This document shows, piece by piece, positions 1-5,933 of a DNA stretch of 9,892 nucleotides (the first letter of the stretch is position 1; each line of letters opens with the position of its first letter). The notes beneath the pieces are model-generated. The model saw only the letters and a program-made list of their open reading frames with translations, was not told where the DNA came from and did no database searches. Made by a program: the position numbers and the translations under genes. This DNA comes from Coriobacteriia bacterium (GTDB lineage: Bacteria > Actinomycetota > Coriobacteriia > WRKU01 > WQUG01), in the NCBI GenBank assembly GCA_009785705.1, contig WQVS01000049.1, forward strand, positions 1-9,892, given 5' to 3'.

Positions 1-697
1 CATCGTCTACACTAAGCGCTAAAGCACGCTTACACTCTTCTTGAAGCTGTGCATGAGTAAGGTTTTTAATCAGACGGCCTTCATGAATAAAGGCATACTT
101 TGTTGCGATTTGGGAAAGCTCTGTCAGGATATGACTTGAGAGCAGGATGGTTACTCCGCTATTGCTCAGTGACTTAATCAGTTCACGAATCTCTACAATC
201 CCTATAGGATCAAGTCCGTTGATAGGCTCATCCAGAATAATGAAGTCTGGCTTGCTCATAAGAGTCAGTGCCAAGGCAAGGCGCTGCTTCATGCCCATTG
301 AGAAATCCTTGAATTTCTTCTTTCCTGTACGGGTCAGACCAACAAACTCTAAAGACTGTTGAACAACATCCCTATTAGGGATCCCGCGCTGAATGCGATA
401 GTATTCTAGATTTTGCTTTGCGGTCAGCTTTGGGTAAAGTGCGGGATGTTCAATGATTGATCCCATTCTTTTACGTGCTGCTTGAAGTTCTGCCTCCCCC
501 GCTTGTCCGAAAAGTTCAATCTCCCCGCTACTAGGATGTGCCAGAGAAGTAATCATACGCATAAAGGTGGTCTTCCCCGCACCGTTTTGACCAATAAGGC
601 CGTAAATATCGCCCTTTTCAATGGTCAGGCTCACACTATCTACGGCAGCCACATCGCCATAGATTTTTGTTAAGCCCCTTGTTTCTAATACTTTCAT
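1..697 (-). CDS. ABC transporter ATP-binding protein, bacitracin/lantibiotic-export type (partial, C-terminus outside window)
   Basis: The N-terminal 232 residues of a cytoplasmic ATP-hydrolysing subunit are present; the reading frame is open to the window edge. Visible motifs are Walker A GQNGAGKTT (residues 36-44), a signature of the SMGMKQR type in place of the usual LSGGQ, Walker B FIILDEP followed by a NGLDP D-loop, and an H-loop SSHILSEL. The SMGMKQR-type signature is typical of the BcrA/LanF group, which pairs with a separate membrane permease and exports or detoxifies peptide antibiotics. The start is fixed by an in-frame TGA 15 nt upstream (710-712) and a good ribosome binding site, GGGAG, 5 nt before the ATG. 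It lies 205 bp downstream of an OmpR-family regulator on the same strand, the usual pairing for inducible peptide-antibiotic defence. Permease and histidine kinase genes are not visible and may lie to the left. The substrate cannot be told from the sequence. Confidence 0.95.
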   Translation of the reverse strand, partial: MKVLETRGLTKIYGDVAAVDSVSLTIEKGDIYGLIGQNGAGKTTFMRMITSLAHPSSGEIELFGQAGEAELQAARKRMGSIIEHPALYPKLTAKQNLEYYRIQRGIPNRDVVQQSLEFVGLTRTGKKKFKDFSMGMKQRLALALTLMSKPDFIILDEPINGLDPIGIVEIRELIKSLSNSGVTILLSSHILTELSQIATKYAFIHEGRLIKNLTHAQLQEECKRALALSVDD

Positions 698-786
698 CTT
701 TTCTCCCTGTCATTAAAAATCTTGTTTAAGCTGCTTAAATGAACTGCCGCGAACTGCTCATGTGGGCTGCTTGTTTTGACTTGCAT
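694..786 (-). CDS. possible 30-codon leader ORF overlapping the ABC ATPase start
   Basis: A short ORF begins ATG CAA GTC AAA and ends in TGA, whose bases overlap the ATG of the ABC ATPase gene (ATGA arrangement). An AGGA lies 4 nt before its ATG, which is a short but usable spacing. The peptide begins MQVKTSSPHEQF and ends FNDREKR; it has no signal peptide, cysteines or recognised motif. The overlap would suit translational coupling of a leader peptide to the ABC gene. Against it, the candidate -10 at 782-787 overlaps its start, and a 30-codon ORF can arise by chance. It is recorded as a candidate only. Confidence 0.2.
   Translation of the reverse strand: MQVKTSSPHEQFAAVHLSSLNKIFNDREKR
725..739. 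promoter_or_regulatory. perfect 15-bp palindrome upstream of the ABC ATPase gene
   Basis: TTTAAGC-T-GCTTAAA is a perfect 7+1+7 inverted repeat, 28-42 bp upstream of the ABC start codon. The position and AT-rich arms suit an operator for a dimeric repressor. No T-run follows it, so it is not a terminator. Its function is inferred. Confidence 0.35.
741..757. repeat. direct repeat GAACTGC, 10-bp period
   Basis: GAACTGC occurs at 741-747 and again at 751-757, separated by CGC. The 10-bp period puts the copies on one face of the helix. The pair is directly beside the 725-739 palindrome, so the two could form a composite operator. With 7-bp copies, chance remains possible. Confidence 0.35.
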
Positions 787-843
787 ACCATCCTGACAGG
801 AGAATCTTTATTAACTCTAAGCAAAGTCTTAAAAAAGTCTTAA
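782..843 (-). promoter_or_regulatory. candidate response-regulator-controlled promoter of the ABC gene (11-bp direct repeats plus -10)
   Basis: On the plus strand AAAGTCTTAA occurs perfectly at 823-832 and 834-843 (11-bp period). A third, degenerate copy at 812-821 keeps the same spacing with 6 of 10 matches. Read on the minus strand this is TTAAGACTTT repeated, upstream of a possible extended -10, TGG-TATGCA (TATGCA at 787-782). No good -35 is present. Two or three direct repeats at an 11-bp period upstream of a promoter lacking a -35 is how OmpR-family regulators commonly bind. The neighbouring regulator (903-1637) is the obvious candidate, but the link is inference. Confidence 0.45.
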
Positions 844-874
844 GTTTTCTGAGACCAATGTTCTCGGCAGTTAG

Positions 875-897
875 CAAGTGGTCACAGTTGCCACTTG
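875..897. other. short stem-loop just after the response regulator stop
   Basis: CAAGTGG (875-881) and CCACTTG (891-897) form a perfect 7-bp stem with a 9-nt loop, starting 6 nt after the regulator's TAA. No T-tract follows on the minus strand, so it is at best a weak or factor-dependent terminator or an RNA 3'-end stabiliser between the regulator and ABC genes. Confidence 0.35.
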
Positions 898-902
898 GTT
901 CT

Positions 903-1637
903 TTATTCCTTCATCCTAAAACCAATGCCCCAGACAGTCTGAATATGCTCAGCATCAGGGGAAAGTGTCTGCAATTTTGCTCGCAGTTTACTGATGTGCA
1001 CATTAAGCGTATTGTCATCCCCGAAGAAATCTTCGCCCCATACACTTTCGTAAAGATTGTTTTTGCTGAAGACTTTTTTAGGGTGTGACATTAATAGGTG
1101 AAGAATTTCAAATTCTCGTTTTGAGAGCTTTGCTCTCTGATTACCAATAAAGGCGTCGTATTCATCCAAATTAAGGGTGATGTCTTTATGTTGGAGAGTG
1201 CGTGCCAGTTCAGCTGATTGATTTCTAGAGTGGGCAGATTGTCCATTCCACATGACAGATTGCTCTAGGGGCAAACGACGAACTTGTACTTCTATTCTTG
1301 CTAGCAGCTCATCATTATCAAAAGGCTTAGCGATATAGTCATCTGCTCCTAATTGAAGTAGCTGGACAGTAGTTTCCTTATCAGTCCTAGCTGTTAAAAC
1401 AATCACAGGCACAGCTGAGCTATTGCGGATTTCTTCAAGAACCTCTTCCCCTGTTTTACCAGGCAACATTAGGTCTAGCAGTACAAGGTCAAAGTGATTC
1501 TGCCCCAGAACTAGCAAGGCCTCTGTGCCAGAATATGCAGGAACGGGATGATGTCCCTGTTGCTTCAAGAGCGCACAGAGCAAGTCACTGATGTGACTGT
1601 CGTCCTCTACAACAAGAATGTTCTTTGGTGTCGCCAT
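903..1637 (-). CDS. OmpR-family DNA-binding response regulator
   Basis: This is a 244-residue two-component regulator. The receiver domain (about 5-120) has the acidic pocket E11/D12/D13, phospho-acceptor D55 in LLDLMLPG, switch residue T82 in VLTAR and the conserved K104 in AKPF. The winged-helix DNA-binding domain (about 148-244) shows LSKREFEILHLLM, the recognition-helix stretch NTLNVHISKLRAKL and the terminal beta hairpin ending VWGIGFRMKE. The linker (about 122-150) is long and Ser/Gln-rich, so the protein exceeds the family's usual ~225 residues. An in-frame TAG 6 nt before the ATG pins the start, yet no Shine-Dalgarno is visible, so translation may depend on coupling to the ribonuclease gene ending 20 bp upstream. 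No histidine kinase is adjacent in the window. The downstream ABC ATPase suggests a role in sensing cell-envelope or peptide stress, which is inference. Confidence 0.95.
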   Translation of the reverse strand: MATPKNILVVEDDSHISDLLCALLKQQGHHPVPAYSGTEALLVLGQNHFDLVLLDLMLPGKTGEEVLEEIRNSSAVPVIVLTARTDKETTVQLLQLGADDYIAKPFDNDELLARIEVQVRRLPLEQSVMWNGQSAHSRNQSAELARTLQHKDITLNLDEYDAFIGNQRAKLSKREFEILHLLMSHPKKVFSKNNLYESVWGEDFFGDDNTLNVHISKLRAKLQTLSPDAEHIQTVWGIGFRMKE

Positions 1638-1657
1638 AGTCTACAGTCTGGCCTAGT

Positions 1658-3187
1658 CTAGTTGCGCATGCCAAAGAAGCGAGCAGCCGGAGTTTGCAGA
1701 TTGCGCTGCTCACCACTAGTGGGATTGTATCCCTCTATAAGACATTCGTAATCTATAAGTCCTAAGGCGGGGTCGGGGACTAAGCGCACTTCTTTCCCTG
1801 TATCTGCCTTTATGCTGGCTGCCAGGTTAACCCCTGCTGCTGTGACTATCTGATAACTTTCATCATTAACAGCGAAAAGGAAAGAGTGCTGCTTGCTGCT
1901 GGTGACATAATTGCGCAGTCTACGGTCGATTTCAATCTTACGCGTTAAAGAAGATAGGCGCCTTCCTTCCCCTTCGCAGTGAGGGCAAGTTTCGCTGATG
2001 AGCTGGAACAATCCATCGGAAGTATTTTTACGCGTGATTTCTACAAGCCCCAGGCTGTCTAGACCCACAAGTTTCGTGCGTGTGCGATCGCGCGCCAAAA
2101 GTCCACGCAAGGCTTCAAGTAGCCTTTCTTTATTGCTTTCTTGCTCCATGTCTATGAAATCGATAATGATGATGCCGCCTAGGTCACGTAGGCGCAGCTG
2201 ACGAACAGCTTCTTCGGCCGCCTCAAGGTTTGTCTTTACCAAAGTCTCCTCAAGCGTGTTTCTACCAATGTAGCTGCCTGTATTAACATCGATAGTAATA
2301 AGTGCCTCAGTTTTATCAAGCACAATTGATCCGCCACTGGGCAGAGGAACCTCTCGCTTTAAAGAAAGCGCTATGTCGTCTTCAATGCCGTAACGACTAA
2401 AGAGCTGATCCCCCTTGCTGCGGTGCAAGTTGACGCGCTTTATCAATTCAGGTGAAGAGCGCTTCATAAAGCCAATGACCTTGTCATAAATCTGCTTACT
2501 ATCAATGGTCAGGCTGGCGTATTCTGCAGAGAAAATGTCGCGTGCGCAGCGCATAGCAAGGTCAATTTCTGTATAGAGGATGTCTGGCGCAATAACCTCG
2601 TTACTTTGGCGTTTTACGCGGCCCCAGACACGAGACAAGAATTCGATATCAGACACAATGTCTTCTGGAGTTGCATCTCTGGCGACCGTACGGGCAATGG
2701 CTCCAACGCCTTCGGGTAGATGCTGATTCATCATCTCTAGCAAATGCTCACGCTGCTGGGGGCTAATCTTTTTTGACACAGCACGGCGGCTAGAAAAAGG
2801 CATCGAAACCAGGAATCGTCCTGGTATGGACAGCTCCATCGTAACGCGTGCGCCCTTTGTGCCCATAGCATCTTTGACTACCTGAACTATGATGGACTGG
2901 CCTACTTGTAAGTAGCTTGATATTTGACGCTTGCCCGTGATGGGTGCGCCCTCTACCCGTAAATCGTCGACATAGAGATAAGCGTTCTTCTCAAGTCCGA
3001 TGTCGACAAAGGCCGCCTGCATACCTGGCAGGACGTCCGTAACTTTTCCTAGGTAGATATTGCCAACGACACTACGTTTCGCGCGTTCAATGTAGAGCTC
3101 TACCAGCTGCTTGTTTTCGCAAATTGCAACGCGGACCTCACTGTGGTCCTGCGATATGAGCATCTCGCGTGTAATTGATGCTGCCAC
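1658..3187 (-). CDS. rng: ribonuclease E/G family endoribonuclease (compact, 509 aa)
   Basis: This is a single-strand-specific endoribonuclease of the kind that processes rRNA and starts mRNA decay. After a short N-terminal segment (REMLISQD) comes the S1 RNA-binding domain (about 37-122, with GNIYLGKVTDVLPGMQAAFVD), then the sensor/RNase H-like and catalytic DNase I-like parts. The two Mg-binding aspartates are D300 in ITIDVNTG and D343 in IIIIDFIDME, and the Zn-link is CPHC at 401-404. These are offset by three from E. coli RNase E positions. There is no long disordered C-terminal scaffold, so the length matches RNase G or short actinobacterial forms. The start is GTG with a G-rich ribosome binding site (GAGGGGG); the ORF has no ATG before codon 9. 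A hairpin lies just upstream. It follows DUF2344 by 135 bp and precedes the response regulator by 20 bp. Naming it rng rather than rne rests on the missing C-terminal scaffold. Confidence 0.96.
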   Translation of the reverse strand: MAASITREMLISQDHSEVRVAICENKQLVELYIERAKRSVVGNIYLGKVTDVLPGMQAAFVDIGLEKNAYLYVDDLRVEGAPITGKRQISSYLQVGQSIIVQVVKDAMGTKGARVTMELSIPGRFLVSMPFSSRRAVSKKISPQQREHLLEMMNQHLPEGVGAIARTVARDATPEDIVSDIEFLSRVWGRVKRQSNEVIAPDILYTEIDLAMRCARDIFSAEYASLTIDSKQIYDKVIGFMKRSSPELIKRVNLHRSKGDQLFSRYGIEDDIALSLKREVPLPSGGSIVLDKTEALITIDVNTGSYIGRNTLEETLVKTNLEAAEEAVRQLRLRDLGGIIIIDFIDMEQESNKERLLEALRGLLARDRTRTKLVGLDSLGLVEITRKNTSDGLFQLISETCPHCEGEGRRLSSLTRKIEIDRRLRNYVTSSKQHSFLFAVNDESYQIVTAAGVNLAASIKADTGKEVRLVPDPALGLIDYECLIEGYNPTSGEQRNLQTPAARFFGMRN

Positions 3188-3216
3188 TGATCCCTGCCCC
3201 CTCTAAATACTAGATA

Positions 3217-3240
3217 GCCCCTCCTTTGGGATGGAGGAGC
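3217..3240 (-). promoter_or_regulatory. GC-rich 5'-leader hairpin before the ribonuclease gene
   Basis: On the minus strand GCTCCTCC and GGAGGGGC form an 8-bp stem with one wobble around an 8-nt loop (ATCCCAAA). It lies 30-53 nt upstream of the GTG start. No U-tract follows, so it does not look like a terminator. The CTCCTCC arm could pair alternatively with the GAGGGGG ribosome binding site. This resembles a translation switch or an RNase landing site, but function is inferred. Confidence 0.4.
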
Positions 3241-3322
3241 GGGCGGCTCAAGCTCAAAAAAGTAGCGTGCTTTCCAGCGAAATAGCCTAGGCAGTAGCAT
3301 GCAGGCAAGCACTGGAGCAAAA

Positions 3323-4060
3323 CTACAAGGGCAGACGCAACGCGCCTTCTTCTGCATCTTTGCTTGCATCTTCGCAGAATAGGGCTGTGCGATCCAGCCT
3401 AATCGAGCCTTCACCAATATGTCTCTTTGTGAGGTCGGGAAGGTTTGCGGCTTGCCACAAATGTGAAAGTAGGACATCAGGGCGTAGTGAGCCCTGATTA
3501 GAGATTCGCAGCATCAACGTCATCTGAACTGTTGACCCCTTTGTCACCACCGTAGTGTCTTTCGGGACATGGGTGGCCGAATCAAAAACTTTTGTCTTTC
3601 CTTTGTGCTCTACTTCCAAGGTGTCGCGTGCGCGCAGCGCTGCCAACCCCGCTTTCAATGCCTCCTGCGTCATGGTCACAGGGGCGTCTTCTATTGTAAC
3701 GCAAAGCTCTTGCGCAATGATTGCAGCGTTAAGTGACGGTTCCTTTGTGCTGACATAACCCACGTCAAGCACAGGAAGAAAGCTGGACTCCGCTTCGCGC
3801 AATTGGCGGAGGGCGTCCACTGGTTTCACATAAGTCGTTAGTGTTAGGTCGCAGTATTCGCGTGCCCCTGACACGGCAACACTAAGGGCTGGACCTGTAG
3901 CTAAGCGCATCTGTGGATTAAAGCCCTGCGATACGGCATAGGGCAGCCCGCTACGCCTAACCATGCGCGTCAGCGCACGCTGAACCTCTAGATGCGCAAG
4001 GAAGCGACCTCTGCCCTGCTTTGCATAAGCTATGCGCAAACGAAAAAGTGTCGGGTTCAT
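3323..4060 (-). CDS. DUF2344 (TIGR03936) radical SAM-associated protein
   Basis: A 245-residue soluble protein of the DUF2344 family, whose members sit beside, or are fused to the C-terminus of, the radical SAM protein encoded immediately upstream. The family hallmark is the N-terminal stretch FRLRIAYAKQGRGRFLAHLE and the following segment to about residue 53, including RRSGLPYAVSQGFNPQMRL. No catalytic motif or membrane segment is evident and the biochemical role is unknown. The ATG is 4 bp after the radical SAM stop, with a strong GAGGAGGA ribosome binding site inside the end of that gene, so the two are translationally linked and probably act as a pair. The neighbouring ribonuclease gene hints at RNA or ribosome metabolism, but this is association only. 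A 125-codon minus-strand ORF across its 3' end (3100-3477) is a frame shadow. Confidence 0.93.
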   Translation of the reverse strand: MNPTLFRLRIAYAKQGRGRFLAHLEVQRALTRMVRRSGLPYAVSQGFNPQMRLATGPALSVAVSGAREYCDLTLTTYVKPVDALRQLREAESSFLPVLDVGYVSTKEPSLNAAIIAQELCVTIEDAPVTMTQEALKAGLAALRARDTLEVEHKGKTKVFDSATHVPKDTTVVTKGSTVQMTLMLRISNQGSLRPDVLLSHLWQAANLPDLTKRHIGEGSIRLDRTALFCEDASKDAEEGALRLPL

Positions 4061-4064
4061 GGGT

Positions 4065-5927
4065 CTAGTCCTCCTCTTCTGCGATTAGGTCACTGGCAAG
4101 ACGGATATCTACCTCTAGACTATCGCAGGCATCACAGTTGCTGCAGGCGTCAGTGGCACAGTCTGGCGTGAACTGGCCCGTTAGCGCTGCCACTGCCTCT
4201 TCGCGCAACCAATCTGTGCTGACCCCTGTCTGCAAGTGATTCCACGGCAGAAGTACTGCCTGGTCAAGTTTGGTATTGATGAGGTTTTCTAGATTGATAT
4301 CTAGATTGTCTGCTGCTGCTTGCCAGTAGCTGAAGTCAAAATTGTCGACATAGGCGATTTTCCCTTGAGAGCTTTTCCAGACCTCTTCGATTAATGGGGC
4401 TATTTCTCTTCCACCGCGCGCAACAAGACCTTCTACGAAACTACCCTCTGCATCATGCCAGCTTAGCTTAATCCCCTTGCGCGGGATTGATTCTTGTAAG
4501 ATTTTTTGACGGCGTAAGGTTTCTTCAGGTAGAAGCTGTTCTTCCCACTGGAAAGGTGTGTGTGCCTTCGGTACAAAAGTGGACACGCTAACCGATATTT
4601 GTATGCCGCCACGCTTGCTGGGCTCTGCAGATTCACGTGCGATTTGTGAAACCCTTGCAACCAGTTCACCAATAGCGGCAACATCTTCGTCAGTCTCTGT
4701 GGGGAGCCCAATCATAAAGTACAGCTTGATGCGATGCCATCCATTCTGGAAGGCATAAGCTACCGTGTCTAGCAGCTGCTGTTCCTCGACTCCTTTGTTA
4801 ATAACATCGCGCAACCTTTGAGAACCTGCTTCTGGGGCAAAGGTAAGACTACTCTTCTTTGATGAGCCTGTTCCTTTATCTGCAAGTATGCGCGCTAAAT
4901 CGACACTGAAATTATCAACGCGCAGACTAGGTATGCTTACGCTGACACCGGTACCAGCAAAGCGACGCTTCAGGCGCTGGAGTACTTCTTCGATAAGACT
5001 GTAATCAGTTGTCGAAAGTGAAGTTAGTGATACCTCGTCAAAGCCTGTACGCTCAATGCCAGACACAGCAGCGGCAACTATCATATCTGCGGAGCGCTCA
5101 CGCACCGGGCGATAAGTAATGCCTGCCTGGCAAAAGCGACAACCGCGCGTGCAGCCGCGTCTTACTTCTACTGTCAGGCGATCATGGATAGGCTCTGCAT
5201 AGGGTACTAGCAGGCAGGATGGGGCAAAATTTGCGGAGTGGAAGTCCTTTGATGCACGACGGACTATAGGGTCTTTCTGCGCACCGGCATCATAAAGTGC
5301 AGGCACATAAACCCCAGGGATTTGTGCCAGTGCTTCTAGCCTGCTTTGCCTACTGGGAGCCGCGGTCTTAATATCGCGCAATGTGGTCAGGATGTCGCTT
5401 AGTGCTCCCCCATCTGCTTCACCCAGGAATACTGCATCCACAAAGGGTGCTATAGGTTCTGGATTGTAGGAAGCAGGCCCACCCACTATAACCAGCGGCA
5501 TATCCTCTGTACGGTCAGCAGAGCGCAAGGGTAGTCCACTTAGGTCTAAGACTTCCAGTACTGCTGGAAAAATGAGTTCATAGGGCAGAGTGACACCCAG
5601 CACATCAAGATCTTTGACTGCCGTGTACTCCTCTAGGGTGAAAAGCGGAATTTCGTAGTCCCGTAATAGAGCACTTAGGTCTTCGCCTGGCAAAAAGGTA
5701 CGTTGCGCGGTGATTCCCTCAAGCTGATTCACCTGATCGTAAAGAATGTGCAGAGCCTGATTGGATTGACCCAGTTCATAGCTTGCAGGATAACAAAGTC
5801 CCACATTTAAGTTATCTTCAGAATGGGCTTTATGTACTGCTCCGTATTCACCATTGATATAACGTGATGGACGCTCAACGTGAGCCAGTAATGGCTCGAT
5901 GCGCGGCCAGAGTGATTTTTCTGTCAT
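4065..5927 (-). CDS. B12-binding-type radical SAM protein, TIGR03960 family
   Basis: A 620-residue cytoplasmic Fe-S enzyme of unknown substrate. The N-terminal part (about 35-170) has the form of a cobalamin-binding-like fold, with NVGLCYPASYELGQSN near 41-56 and IVGGPASYNPEPIAPFVD near 147-164. The radical SAM core follows, with the CxxxCxxC cluster at C259, C263 and C266 (RRGCTRGCRFCQAG), a SAM-binding region around LTFAPEAGSQRLRD (361-374) and YFMIGLPTETDEDV (403-416). The C-terminus carries four more cysteines, C590, C595, C598 and C601, which could hold a second cluster or zinc. Length is normal for the family. The ATG is 6 bp after the transporter stop, with AAGGA overlapping that stop region. 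Gene order with DUF2344 and Rne/Rng is the standard actinobacterial arrangement. A tRNA or rRNA modification role would fit but is not shown by the sequence. Confidence 0.94.
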   Translation of the reverse strand: MTEKSLWPRIEPLLAHVERPSRYINGEYGAVHKAHSEDNLNVGLCYPASYELGQSNQALHILYDQVNQLEGITAQRTFLPGEDLSALLRDYEIPLFTLEEYTAVKDLDVLGVTLPYELIFPAVLEVLDLSGLPLRSADRTEDMPLVIVGGPASYNPEPIAPFVDAVFLGEADGGALSDILTTLRDIKTAAPSRQSRLEALAQIPGVYVPALYDAGAQKDPIVRRASKDFHSANFAPSCLLVPYAEPIHDRLTVEVRRGCTRGCRFCQAGITYRPVRERSADMIVAAAVSGIERTGFDEVSLTSLSTTDYSLIEEVLQRLKRRFAGTGVSVSIPSLRVDNFSVDLARILADKGTGSSKKSSLTFAPEAGSQRLRDVINKGVEEQQLLDTVAYAFQNGWHRIKLYFMIGLPTETDEDVAAIGELVARVSQIARESAEPSKRGGIQISVSVSTFVPKAHTPFQWEEQLLPEETLRRQKILQESIPRKGIKLSWHDAEGSFVEGLVARGGREIAPLIEEVWKSSQGKIAYVDNFDFSYWQAAADNLDINLENLINTKLDQAVLLPWNHLQTGVSTDWLREEAVAALTGQFTPDCATDACSNCDACDSLEVDIRLASDLIAEEED

Positions 5928-5933
5928 TGTTTA

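Noticed and set aside
147..673. Plus-strand ORFs opposite the ABC ATPase
   Set aside because: The minus strand encodes a clear ATPase with every motif in place, so these are antisense shadows.
3100..3477. 125-codon minus-strand ORF spanning the DUF2344 3' end and the ribonuclease start
   Set aside because: It overlaps two well-supported genes in a different frame, and its protein has no recognisable domain; it is a frame shadow.
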